NCBI GenBank assembly: GCA_016779225.1
Contig: JADHNZ010000009.1
Span: 1 to 64,000 of the forward strand
From: Planctomycetota bacterium
GTDB lineage: Bacteria; Planctomycetota; UBA1135; GCA-002686595
Length of the DNA stretch: 64,000 nucleotides
Direction of reading: 5' to 3'
Shown: positions 48,740 through 57,181 of the stretch, piece after piece
How positions within the stretch are numbered: the first letter of the stretch is position 1
Layout of the letters: each line of letters opens with the position of its first letter
Notes under the pieces: generated by a model
What the model was told of the DNA's origin: nothing
What the model saw: only the letters and a program-made list of their open reading frames with translations
Database searches by the model: none
Position numbers and translations under genes: made by a program

Positions 48740-50032
48740 TCAGTCCTCGAGGGGCAGCAGGTCCGCGCGCTCGCCGCGGGCCCAGGCGTCGAGGCGCGGG
48801 CGCACGAGCTCGTCGAAGAGGATCCGCGCGCAGGCAGCCACCGGGATCGCGAGCAGCAGCCCGTAGAACCCGGCCAGCAGCCCCCCCGCGAAGGAGGCGA
48901 ACAGGATGGCCGGCGTGGAGAGGTCCGTGGTGGGCCCCTGGATGCGCGGCGTGAGGAGGTAGTCGTCGAGCGCCTGGCCCACCTGGTAGAGGGCCGTGGG
49001 CGCGAGGAGGATCCACCACCAGCTGCCCTGCAGCCCACCGGCTCCATCGAGAGCCATCAGCACCATGACCACGGGCAGCGCCGCGAGGGTCGCGTAGGGC
49101 ACCAGGGCCAGGACGCTGATCCCCACCCCGACCAAGAGCGGCGCGGGAGCCCCGATGAGGGCAAAGCCGATGGTGTAGAAGACCGCCAGCAGCAGCGCGA
49201 TCAGGATACGACCGCGCACGAAGCCGCTGATCGCGCGCTCCATTCGCGTGAGGATCGCCCGCGCCCGCGGACGGTCGCTCTCCCGCACCCAGCCCCACGC
49301 CGCCTGGGCGTACTGGGCGTGGCCGGTGATGGCGAAGAAGAGGAAGAACAGGGTCAGGAACCCCATCAGCGCGATCTGACCGACCCACTCCGCGGTGCCC
49401 ACGGCGAGCCGCGCGGCGGTCCCACCCGTCTCGAACAGTCCGCTGGCCACGCGCTCGCTGTGGGTGCGCACCCAGTGCAGGGCCGTCTCGGCCAGGCGCG
49501 CCAGGTCGCCCGCATCGGCACCCGCGAACCGCAGCGCGGAGCCGAGCAGGTCGTCGTCCTCGGGGCGGTGGTCCTCGGCCCGCTCCCGCACCTCCAGCAC
49601 GAAGCCGCGCACGCCGCGCCAGCTCTCGGGGACGGCAGCCGCAAGGGCCTCGTCCTCGGGCGCCCTCACGCTCGCGACGACCGCGGACGAGCCGCGTGAG
49701 ACCGACACGGCCACGCGCGCGCCCTGCAGCACCGCGAACGAGGCCCCGAACAGGAGCGGGACCAGGGCGAGGACCAGCCCGGCCCCGAGGACCGCGCTCG
49801 CGCTGCCCTTGCGCCCCAGGGGCGTGGAGCGCTCCACGCGCGCCACCAGGGGCTCGAGGAAGTAGGCCAGCAGGGCGGCCAGCAGCACGGGCACCGTCAC
49901 CAGCGAGAGGGTGTGCCCGAGGCGCAGCAGGCCGAGGACGGCCCCCAGCAGGAGCAGGTCGCGCACCCACTGGATCTGCCAGAGGTGGAGGCGCGCCCAG
50001 CCCGGACGCTGCTGGGGATCTGCGGCAGCCAT
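48740..50032 (-). CDS. AI-2E/PerM family transporter
   Basis: 430 residues with about eight hydrophobic segments and a large soluble loop (about 100-210), the layout of PF01594. Signatures: LLAALLAYFLEPLVARVER at the N-terminus, GFLTLFFLFFAITGHAQYAQAA, and LVGVGISVLALVPYATLAALPVV followed by YQVGQALDDYLLTPRIQG, the family's most conserved stretch. Members include autoinducer exporters and Na+(Li+)/H+ antiporters; the substrate here is not known. CAGACT, seven bases before the ATG, and TTGAAT 18 bases further up form the best two-part promoter in the window. Confidence 0.88.
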   Translation of the reverse strand: MAAADPQQRPGWARLHLWQIQWVRDLLLLGAVLGLLRLGHTLSLVTVPVLLAALLAYFLEPLVARVERSTPLGRKGSASAVLGAGLVLALVPLLFGASFAVLQGARVAVSVSRGSSAVVASVRAPEDEALAAAVPESWRGVRGFVLEVRERAEDHRPEDDDLLGSALRFAGADAGDLARLAETALHWVRTHSERVASGLFETGGTAARLAVGTAEWVGQIALMGFLTLFFLFFAITGHAQYAQAAWGWVRESDRPRARAILTRMERAISGFVRGRILIALLLAVFYTIGFALIGAPAPLLVGVGISVLALVPYATLAALPVVMVLMALDGAGGLQGSWWWILLAPTALYQVGQALDDYLLTPRIQGPTTDLSTPAILFASFAGGLLAGFYGLLLAIPVAACARILFDELVRPRLDAWARGERADLLPLED

Positions 50033-50039
50033 GCGGGCC

Positions 50040-50069
50040 AGTCTGCTGGCGCCGTCCAACCGGATTCAA
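50040..50069 (-). promoter_or_regulatory. Candidate promoter TTGAAT-N18-CAGACT
   Basis: On the minus strand the -35 TTGAAT (50064-50069) and -10 CAGACT (50040-50045) are 18 bases apart, and the -10 ends seven bases before the AI-2E-type gene's ATG. Confidence 0.4.
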
Positions 50070-50135
50070 GCGAGGACGCTGGAGGAGCCCGCCGATGGCC
50101 GTCGCGGCTGCGCACGGGCTAGTGCGGGACCGGCA

Positions 50136-51092
50136 TCAGGGCGCGAGGTGCGCCCGCATCCACTCCAAGAGCGCGGCCATGTCCGCCGCAAGGGGCGACT
50201 CGAAAGCCAGGGAGTCGCCGGTCACCGGGTGGCGCAGTTCGAGGCGCGAGGCGTGCAGGCACTGGCGGCGCGGCACGGGGGCCTCGGACGGCAGCGGCAC
50301 ACGCAGGGCGCCCCGGTGCCGATAGACACCGTCCCCCACGATCGGATGCCCCGCGTGGGTGAGGTGCACGCGCACCTGGTGGGTGCGGCCGGTGCGTGGG
50401 CGGGCCGCCACGAGGGCGTGGCCGCGGAAGGTCTCGAGGCGCTCCATCAGGGTCGCAGCCTCACGCCCCTCCTCGTCCTCGGGGGCCACGCGCATCCGCT
50501 CGGGGTGCCGCGGGTCGCGCTGCATGCGCGCCTCGATCCAGTCGCTCTCGAAGCGCGGCTCGTGGTGGACCAGCGCCAGGTAGGTCTTGCGGACCTCGCG
50601 CGCCGCGAACTGGGCCTGCAGGCCCTCCAGCGCCTCCGGAGTCCGCGCGATGACCATCACGCCGCTCGTCAACCGGTCCAGCCGATGCACGAGGCCCCTG
50701 CGCCGGGGATCCTCCGCCGGAGCAAGGGGGCCGAGGGCCGCCTCCGCGAGGGTCACGACCGTGTCCCGGCGCGAGTGGTCATTGGCGTGGCTCAGGAGCC
50801 CCGCGGGCTTGTCCACGAATGCGAGGTGCTCGTCCGCGTGAAGCAGCGGCAGCTCCTGGATGACGCCCCCCTCGGGCGTGGTGGGCGGCGCGAGCTCCGG
50901 CAGCTCCAGCTCCACGGCCTGGGAGGCCTCGAGGACGAGGCCGGGCTTGCGCACCACCTCGCCGTCCACGCGCACGAAGCCCCCCTTGATCACGGCCTGT
51001 AGACGGCTGCGCGACCAGTCAGGGATCGAGGCGGCAAGGAACCGGTCGAGACGCTCGCCGGAGGCCATCTGGGGCACCATGAGACGCTTCAC
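50136..51092 (-). CDS. RluA-family 23S rRNA/tRNA pseudouridine synthase
   Basis: 318 residues. An S4 RNA-binding domain (ERLDRFLAASIPDWSRSRLQAVIKGGFVRVDG) precedes the catalytic domain, which has the active-site Asp in GLVHRLDRLTSGVMVIA and the late motif RTGRTHQVRVHLTHAGHPIVGD. RluD-type enzymes convert uridines in 23S rRNA helix 69; the exact target is not decidable. The start could be GTG at 51092 or ATG at 51080. It is divergent from the HD-GYP response regulator. Confidence 0.9.
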   Translation of the reverse strand: MKRLMVPQMASGERLDRFLAASIPDWSRSRLQAVIKGGFVRVDGEVVRKPGLVLEASQAVELELPELAPPTTPEGGVIQELPLLHADEHLAFVDKPAGLLSHANDHSRRDTVVTLAEAALGPLAPAEDPRRRGLVHRLDRLTSGVMVIARTPEALEGLQAQFAAREVRKTYLALVHHEPRFESDWIEARMQRDPRHPERMRVAPEDEEGREAATLMERLETFRGHALVAARPRTGRTHQVRVHLTHAGHPIVGDGVYRHRGALRVPLPSEAPVPRRQCLHASRLELRHPVTGDSLAFESPLAADMAALLEWMRAHLAP

Positions 51093-51156
51093 GACCCGTC
51101 ATTCCATCGCCGGAGGGGGCGTGCTACAACCGAAAGCCGAGGGAACCTCCAAGGTC

Positions 51157-52203
51157 ATGATCGGACACCAACGCCCCACGATCCTGCTGGTCGACGACGA
51201 GCCCGCGATCCTCGAGGTGCTCGCTGCGGTCCTCGGCACCCAGGGCTTCACGGTCGTGACCGAGACCGAGGCCGCCGTGGCCGCCGCGCTGATCGAGCGT
51301 CGCGCGGCGAAGGGAGCCCCGTTCGCTGCCGTGGTGACCGATGTGGTCTTCGATGGACGCACCGAGGGAGACACGGTCCTGGCCGCCTGCCGGAGCGCCT
51401 CTCCCCGCACCGTGGTCGTCCTCATGACGGGCTTCCCGGCTCTCGAGGGGGCGGTCTCCGCCATCAAGCAGGGAGCCCACGACTACATCCAGAAGCCGGT
51501 GGACCCGGGCGCCCTGGCCCAGCACCTCCACCGCGCCCTCAGCGAGCGCCGCATCCACCGCGAGGAGCTGTCCTACCTGGACCTGGTGGACATCCTCTCG
51601 GACATGGTCGCGCACACGATCGAGCGCGTGGACCCCTACACCGCCGGCCACGGCGAGCGCACGCGCAGCTACTGCCGCGAGATCGCCGAGCAGCTGGGCC
51701 TCGACCGCAGCACGACCCAGAGGCTGGAGCTGGCTGCGATCGCCCACGACTACGGCAAGATCTACCTGGACGACATCTCCTTCCTGACGAAGAAGGGGCC
51801 GCTCACCCCCGCGGAGTACCGCGAGGTGCAGCGGCACCCCGAGGTGGGCGCCAACAAGCTGGGCACCAATCCGCACCTGCTCGAGGCCTGCGCCTACATC
51901 GCAGAGCACCACGAGCGCTGGGACGGGACCGGCTATCCGCGGCGCCTCAAGGGCGGACAGATCAGCCCCGCCGGGCGCATCCTGTGCCTGGTGGAGGTGT
52001 TCGACTCCCTCACCACCCGCCGCTCGTACAAGGACCCCTGGGACCTGGACAAGACCCTCGACTTCTTCGAGAGCCAGTCGGGGCGGGCCTTCGAGCCGGA
52101 GGTCCTCGACATCTTCCTGCGGCTGCTCGAGCAGCACGGTCCGGCCTGGCTGGAGGCCCCGATGCGGGACCTCGAGCAGGCGGGCCTGCAGCCGGGGTCC
52201 TGA
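51157..52203 (+). CDS. Response regulator with HD-GYP output domain
   Basis: 348 residues. Residues 1-125 are a receiver domain (ILLVDDEPAILEVLAAVL; phospho-acceptor Asp in VVTDVVFDGRTEGD; VLMTGFPALEGAVSAIKQGAHDYIQKPV). Residues ~150-335 are an HD-GYP phosphodiesterase with the metal site HDYGKI, HPEVGANKL and the full HHERWDGTGYPRRLKG signature, expected to cleave cyclic di-GMP. The receiver presumably switches that activity. No histidine kinase is adjacent. The ATG has AAGG three bases upstream and TACAAC about 30 bases upstream. Confidence 0.93.
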   Translation: MIGHQRPTILLVDDEPAILEVLAAVLGTQGFTVVTETEAAVAAALIERRAAKGAPFAAVVTDVVFDGRTEGDTVLAACRSASPRTVVVLMTGFPALEGAVSAIKQGAHDYIQKPVDPGALAQHLHRALSERRIHREELSYLDLVDILSDMVAHTIERVDPYTAGHGERTRSYCREIAEQLGLDRSTTQRLELAAIAHDYGKIYLDDISFLTKKGPLTPAEYREVQRHPEVGANKLGTNPHLLEACAYIAEHHERWDGTGYPRRLKGGQISPAGRILCLVEVFDSLTTRRSYKDPWDLDKTLDFFESQSGRAFEPEVLDIFLRLLEQHGPAWLEAPMRDLEQAGLQPGS

Positions 52204-52530
52204 GCTGCTGGCCGCGGGGCTGCCGCCCCTTGGCCGCCAGGCGCAGACGCGGGCGCCCGAGCCGCCCCACGGAACGGGCTCCAGAGACGCGAGACGCCAC
52301 GGAGGCCGCAGGAGCGGCAAGGCCTGCGTGACCTCTGGGAGGGTCTCCCCGCCGCAGGGAGCTCGGCGCAGCCCCCCGAGCGAACACCGGTTCCAGGGGC
52401 CGGGTCCGCTTGCGCGGGGCCCAGGGATGCCTATCCTCTTTGCCCCCCGACCCGGGCGAAACACGCGCCCGGGCGGTGACTAGGGTCTCCTGGCCCCAAC
52501 CCCGGGCCCGTCCCAATCTCCTCCGATCCC
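52204..52530. other. Intergenic region upstream of the SUMF1 protein gene
   Basis: 327 bases without a convincing gene. It contains a possible promoter (TTGCGC-N16-TATCCT, 52410-52437), an 8-bp hairpin (CCCGGGCG, 52451-52458, with CGCCCGGG, 52466-52473) just downstream, which would lie in the 5' leader, and a TAGGGT at 52481. Nothing else stands out. Confidence 0.5.
52410..52437 (+). promoter_or_regulatory. Candidate promoter TTGCGC-N16-TATCCT
   Basis: Half-consensus -35 and -10 hexamers with 16-base spacing, about 94 bases before the SUMF1-domain gene; the hairpin at 52451-52473 would fall into the leader. Confidence 0.35.
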
Positions 52531-54255
52531 ATGATGCTCCTCGCCCCTGCGATCCTCGCCGCCGCCCCCGCACTGCTGGCTCAAGAGGACACCCCTCCCG
52601 GCATGGTCCTGATCGAGGGCGGCCGCACCGAGGTGGGCAACGACCGCAAGGTCATCGAGGAGATGCTCGAGATCAACCCGCGCGCCGAGGGCTTCATCCG
52701 CGCGCTCGACGCCGAGACCCCGGGGCACACCGTGTCCCTGGAGGACTACTTCATCGGTGCGACCGAGGTCACCAACGAGCAGTACGCCGAGTATGTCAAG
52801 GCCACCGGCGCGGCCCCGCCCTACCACTGGGGCGCCAAGGCGACCGAGGAGGCCCGCGTCGCGTTCTTCCAGGATCGTGAGAACAAGGGCAAGACCTTCG
52901 ACCCCGCCAAGTGGTGGGAGGACAACTGGCAGGAGCACGCCTGGGAGATCGACCCCGACGACCTGCTGCGTCCGGTCATCTTCGTGAACTACCAGGAGGC
53001 CCAGAACTTCTGCGTCTGGGCCGGCCTGCGCCTGCCCACCGAGGCCGAGTACCAGCGTGCGGTCCGCGGCAAGGGCAAGGACTTCTACCCCTGGGGTATG
53101 GAGTGGAAGGACAACGCCTGCTCCAGCGCCGAGTACAAGGCTGACAACGCGGTCCTGCTGGCGGGCATGTTCCCCGAGGGCGCAACCGCGGCGGGCATCC
53201 ACGACCTGGCGGGCAATGTGTGGGAGTGGACCTCCGACCCCTACAGCCCCTACCCCGGCTTCAAGCCCGGCAAGTACAAGGTTGGCAAGGAGAAGCTCGA
53301 GCCCCAGCCCACCTGGAACGCCGACTGGCGCGTGGCCGTGGGCGGCTCCTACCAGAACGACAAGATCGCCGCGCGCTGCACCACGCGCCGGGGAACTGAC
53401 CGCTACCAGCGCACCTCCGGGATCGGCTTCCGCGCCGCTGCGTCCCTCGTCGCCGGCAAGGACCTCTGCGAGCGTCTCTACGAGCGTGAGGTCCGCAACA
53501 GCCCCGCACGCTCGATCGGCACCGAGTTCAACACCTCCACGGTGTTCGCGATGGACCGTTGGCAGGGCAAGGCCTCCGCATTCACCGGCATCCAGAGCGC
53601 GAAGCTCAAGCGCCGCGGGCACTACTCCAAGTACGAGCTCCCCACCACCTACGGCGTCATCGAGCGCTACGAGTACCTGGTGTTCAGCCCGGTGGCGCTG
53701 ATCGAGGAGGCCAACGAGGGCACCTGGAAGAAGTCCACGGTGAAGACCGGCCCGGCGGCCCTGGGCTTCCTCGCCACGAGCGAGACGATCAGCAGCCCCG
53801 CCCTGCAGCCCGGCACCTACATCGTGAGCTTCCGCGCCGCGGGCAAGCCCGAGGCGGCCGAGGCTGCGGCCGAGGGCGACGGAGGCGAGGGCGACGCCAC
53901 GGACAAGTTCCGCGGCACCCAGGACGACGAGGGACTCCCGGTCTGGATGAGCAAGATCGATCCCATGGAGGACAACCTGCTCTTCTTCGACTCCAAGACG
54001 GGTGAGCTCGCCGCGAGCCTGCCCGTGCGCAAGGCCCCCGAGATCACCAAGGGCGAGGGCGCCGGCTGGAGCCGCTCCACCGAGAAGGTCGAGGTCACGG
54101 GTGCGGACGGCAAGCGCAAGTTCGAGGAGCAGCCCCGTCTGACCCTCCGCGCGGAGGTCCCCCACCGCCTGCGCGGCAAGGTCCTGGCCTTCGAGGTCCA
54201 GCTGACCGTCGAGCCGGGCCTGATGGACCGGGCCGGCTGGCGCGGCCTCAAGTGA
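52531..54255 (+). CDS. Exported SUMF1/FGE-domain protein without the FGE cysteine pair
   Basis: 574 residues with a short signal peptide (LLAPAILAAAPALLA, then QEDTPPGMVLIEGG). Residues ~20-310 are a formylglycine-generating-enzyme-like domain: GMVLIEGGRTEVGND, FIGATEVTNEQYAEYV, LRLPTEAEYQRAVRG, IHDLAGNVWEWTSDPYS and VAVGGSYQNDKIAARCTTRRG. True FGEs carry a C-x4-C copper site after RGGS; here the segment after GGSY reads QNDKIA, so the enzyme activity is probably lost and the domain may be a binding module. The C-terminal ~260 residues are unfamiliar, with an Ala/Glu/Gly-rich linker near 445-460. Monocistronic, followed by a hairpin. Confidence 0.87.
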   Translation: MMLLAPAILAAAPALLAQEDTPPGMVLIEGGRTEVGNDRKVIEEMLEINPRAEGFIRALDAETPGHTVSLEDYFIGATEVTNEQYAEYVKATGAAPPYHWGAKATEEARVAFFQDRENKGKTFDPAKWWEDNWQEHAWEIDPDDLLRPVIFVNYQEAQNFCVWAGLRLPTEAEYQRAVRGKGKDFYPWGMEWKDNACSSAEYKADNAVLLAGMFPEGATAAGIHDLAGNVWEWTSDPYSPYPGFKPGKYKVGKEKLEPQPTWNADWRVAVGGSYQNDKIAARCTTRRGTDRYQRTSGIGFRAAASLVAGKDLCERLYEREVRNSPARSIGTEFNTSTVFAMDRWQGKASAFTGIQSAKLKRRGHYSKYELPTTYGVIERYEYLVFSPVALIEEANEGTWKKSTVKTGPAALGFLATSETISSPALQPGTYIVSFRAAGKPEAAEAAAEGDGGEGDATDKFRGTQDDEGLPVWMSKIDPMEDNLLFFDSKTGELAASLPVRKAPEITKGEGAGWSRSTEKVEVTGADGKRKFEEQPRLTLRAEVPHRLRGKVLAFEVQLTVEPGLMDRAGWRGLK

Positions 54256-54261
54256 GCCCCG

Positions 54262-54289
54262 GCGGGCCCCGCTCGCGCGGGACGCCCGC
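54262..54289. terminator. GC-rich hairpin after the SUMF1 protein gene
   Basis: Outer arms GCGGGC (54262) and GCCCGC (54284) enclose an inner stem CCCGC-TCGC-GCGGG with a two-base bulge, seven bases after the stop. No T-tract. Confidence 0.45.
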
Positions 54290-54380
54290 TGCGGACCCCC
54301 TCACTCCGGCGGCACTCGCTCGGGTCGCGGTGATCGCACCGTGGCCAGCGCCGCGGGACCCGCGCCGCGTCCACGGCCGC

Positions 54381-54386
54381 TAGACT
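54381..54386 (+). promoter_or_regulatory. Candidate -10 (TAGACT) of the S33 peptidase gene
   Basis: TAGACT six bases before the GTG start, inside the 12-mer GGCCGCTAGACT shared with the sulfatase-like gene at 41507-41518. Confidence 0.45.
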
Positions 54387-54392
54387 CGGCCC

Positions 54393-55688
54393 GTGGCGAC
54401 CTCCCCCCTCACCGGCTCCTTCCAGCGCCTCCCCGGGCTCTCCGTTCGGCCCCACCGCTTCCAGGTGCCCCTCGATCCATCTGGGGCGCGGCCGGGGGAG
54501 CTCGAGGTCTTCGCCCGGGAGGTCCGCGCTGCGGGGCGTGAGTGCGACGAGCTGCCTTGGCTCGTCTTCCTGCAGGGCGGCCCCGGGTATGAGGCCCCCA
54601 GACCCACCGAGGCCAGCGGCTGGCTCGGCCGGGCAGTGCAGGACCACGCCGTGCTCCTGCTCGACCAGCGCGGGACCGGCCTCTCCAGCCCCCTCGATCC
54701 GGTGGCCATCGCGGCCCTCGGCGACGCGGAGGCCCAGGCCGCGTACCTCGCGCTCTTCCGCGCCGACTCCATCGTCGCCGACTGCGAGGCCATCCGCCCG
54801 CGCGTCACGGGCGGCGCCCCCTGGCGCATCCTCGGCCAGAGCTTCGGCGGCTTCTGTGCCACCCGCTATCTGTCGGCTGCGCCCGAGGGCCTCAGCGGCG
54901 CCCTGATCACCGGCGGCATCCCCGGCCTCGAGGCCACGGCGGCCGAGGTCTATGCCCACACCTACCCCCTCTGCGAGCAGGAGCACGACCTGTGGTTCGC
55001 CCGCTATCCGGAGGACCGGCAGCGGCTGCTGGACCTGTACGACCACCTCGCGCGCCACGAGGTGCTGCTCACCGACGGCGACCGCCTGACCCCCGAGCGC
55101 TTCTCGATGGTCGGCCTGCAGCTTGGGATGAGCGACGGGCTCGAGGCCGTGCATGGGCTCATCGAGCAGGCTCAGCCCGAGGGGGGAGGGCCCAGCGGGC
55201 GCGGGTTCGTGCGCGCCTACGAGCGCACGGTGCTCCACGACCACCACCCGATCTTCTCCGTCCTGCACGAGGCCTGCTACACCCAGGGCGCGGCCAGCTC
55301 CTGGGCGGCCTCGGCCGAGGCCACCCGGCACCCCGGCCACCCCTCCTCCGGTACCCCCCTCACCCGGCTCAACGGAGAGATGATCCACCCCTGGATGTTC
55401 GAGCAGATCGGCGCCCTGCGCCCGCTCGCTGCAGCCGCGGAGGTCCTGGCCCAGAAGACCGACTGGCCACGCCTCTACGACGCCGAGCGCCTCGCGCAGA
55501 ACCAGGTCCCCACCGCCGCCGCGGTGTACACCAACGACATGTATGTGCCGCGTGCCCTCTCCATGGAGACGGCCGCGCGCATCCCCCGCCTCAGCGTGTG
55601 GGAGACCGACGCCTACGAGCACAACGGCCTGCGCGCCGACGGCGCCCGCATCCTGGGCGAGCTCTTGGCGCGCCTCGAGGAGGCCTGA
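54393..55688 (+). CDS. Alpha/beta hydrolase, proline iminopeptidase (S33)-like
   Basis: 431 residues. The oxyanion region is FLQGGPGYEAPRP (family HGGPG), followed by LLDQRGTGLSSPL and the nucleophile elbow ILGQSFGGFCATRYL (Ser150). Asp is in AAAVYTNDMYVPRALS and His in DAYEHNGLRADG, completing the triad in the order of prolyl aminopeptidases. It should release N-terminal proline or other residues from peptides. There is no signal peptide, so it is cytoplasmic. The GTG start follows a TAGACT box by six bases, without Shine-Dalgarno. Confidence 0.9.
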   Translation: MATSPLTGSFQRLPGLSVRPHRFQVPLDPSGARPGELEVFAREVRAAGRECDELPWLVFLQGGPGYEAPRPTEASGWLGRAVQDHAVLLLDQRGTGLSSPLDPVAIAALGDAEAQAAYLALFRADSIVADCEAIRPRVTGGAPWRILGQSFGGFCATRYLSAAPEGLSGALITGGIPGLEATAAEVYAHTYPLCEQEHDLWFARYPEDRQRLLDLYDHLARHEVLLTDGDRLTPERFSMVGLQLGMSDGLEAVHGLIEQAQPEGGGPSGRGFVRAYERTVLHDHHPIFSVLHEACYTQGAASSWAASAEATRHPGHPSSGTPLTRLNGEMIHPWMFEQIGALRPLAAAAEVLAQKTDWPRLYDAERLAQNQVPTAAAVYTNDMYVPRALSMETAARIPRLSVWETDAYEHNGLRADGARILGELLARLEEA

Positions 55689-55694
55689 GGACCC

Positions 55695-57146
55695 ATGCCC
55701 AGCGACGCTGCGCAGGACGGGTGGCTCGCCGCCGTGCTGCTCCTGGGGCTGGTCGCGGTCCAGGTCAGCCTGACCGTGGCCGTCCTGCTCCGGCCCCGGC
55801 GTCGGCAGTCCTCCTCGCTGGCCTGGATCCTGGTGATCCTCCTCCTGCCCGGCATCGGGATCTTCCTGTGGGCCCTCCTGGGAGAGGTTCGCCTCGGTGC
55901 TGCTCGGCGCGCGCGCCACGCGCAGCTCCAGGAGAGCGCCCGGGACAGGCTGGCCCCGATCTGGGAGCGTCGCCAGGCGCCCCACCTGCCCGAGCACCAG
56001 GAGGCGCTGGCCCGGCTCGGCCTCGCGGTCTGCGGAGCGGCCCCCCGCGCGGGGACGCGGGTCCGCCTGCTGCCCGACTCGGAGCAGTTCGTGCAGGAGC
56101 TGGTCGCCGCCATCGATGCGGCCCAGGAGTCGGTCTGCGTCCTCACCTACATCTGGCGCGAGGACCAGAGCGGCCGCGCGGTCGCCGAGGCCGTGGCGCG
56201 CGCCGCGCGCCGCGGGGTCGCCTGCCACGCGCTGGCCGACGCGCTCGGTGCGCGGTCCATGCTGGGCGGCCCCCTGCAGCACCTGATGGAGGAGGCCGGA
56301 GCCGAGGTGCGAGCGGCCCTGAAGCCGCCGTTCCCGCCGCTCCTGACCGGCAGGATCGACCTGCGCAACCACCGCAAGCTGGCCATCCTCGACCACCGCG
56401 TGGCGTTCGTGGGCAGCCAGAACCTGACCGATGCGGACTTCGCCCCCAGCGCGCGGGCGGCGCCGTGGGTGGACTGCAGCCTGCGCCTGGAGGGCCCGGC
56501 GGCGGCGGACCTCGAGCAGCTGTTCGCCGAGGACTGGGAGCTGGACGGGGGAGCCTCGCTGCTGGAGGGCATCGCCCCCTGCGCCCCCTTCGAGGACGGT
56601 GTTCCGGTGCAGGTCATGGGGACCGGGCCCAACTCGGAGAACGACGCCCTGGTGCAGATCATCCAGGCCCTCGTGCACACCGCGCACGAGGAGGTGATCC
56701 TCACCACCCCCTACTTCGTCCCGGACGAGGGGACCCTGGCGGCCCTGACCACCGCGGCTCGCCGCGGGGTCCGCGTAGAGCTGATCGTCCCGCAGCACAG
56801 CGACTCACGGCTGGTGCGGGCGGCCAGCCGCAGCACCTACGAGGTCCTGCTCGAGGCTGGCGCGGAGCTGCACGAGTTCACCGGAGGCATGCTGCACGCC
56901 AAGACCCTCACGATGGACCGCTCTCTGGCCTTCATCGGCAGCGCGAACATGGACCGGCGCTCGTTCGAGATCAACTTCGAGGTCTCGACCCTGGTGTACG
57001 ACAGCGACATGGCGAGCCACCTGCGCCTCCTGCAGCGAACCTACCGCGACCGCTCGCGACGCATCGACCCGCACCTGTGGAGCCGACGCGGTCCCCTGCG
57101 CCGGATCGCCCACAACGCCGCCGGGCTGCTCTCGCCGCTCCTCTAG
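55695..57146 (+). CDS. cls: Cardiolipin synthase (phospholipase D family)
   Basis: 483 residues. Two N-terminal hydrophobic helices (LAAVLLLGLVAVQVSLTVAVLL; SLAWILVILLLPGIGIFLWALLG) anchor it in the inner membrane. Two HKD motifs, NHRKLAILDHRVAFVGSQN (near 226) and LHAKTLTMDRSLAFIGSANMD (near 401), form the PLD active site, and the C-terminal WSRRGPLRRIAHNAAGLLSPLL is typical of bacterial Cls. It condenses phosphatidylglycerol (or PG and PE) to cardiolipin. It starts six bases after the S33 peptidase stop. Confidence 0.92.
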   Translation: MPSDAAQDGWLAAVLLLGLVAVQVSLTVAVLLRPRRRQSSSLAWILVILLLPGIGIFLWALLGEVRLGAARRARHAQLQESARDRLAPIWERRQAPHLPEHQEALARLGLAVCGAAPRAGTRVRLLPDSEQFVQELVAAIDAAQESVCVLTYIWREDQSGRAVAEAVARAARRGVACHALADALGARSMLGGPLQHLMEEAGAEVRAALKPPFPPLLTGRIDLRNHRKLAILDHRVAFVGSQNLTDADFAPSARAAPWVDCSLRLEGPAAADLEQLFAEDWELDGGASLLEGIAPCAPFEDGVPVQVMGTGPNSENDALVQIIQALVHTAHEEVILTTPYFVPDEGTLAALTTAARRGVRVELIVPQHSDSRLVRAASRSTYEVLLEAGAELHEFTGGMLHAKTLTMDRSLAFIGSANMDRRSFEINFEVSTLVYDSDMASHLRLLQRTYRDRSRRIDPHLWSRRGPLRRIAHNAAGLLSPLL

Positions 57147-57181
57147 GCTCGCGGGGTCAACGCGACCTGTCTACGGCGCGC

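Noticed and set aside
53817-56798. 993-codon minus-strand open frame
   Set aside because: Shadow of the SUMF1, S33 and cls genes, all of which have clear catalytic or family motifs on the plus strand.
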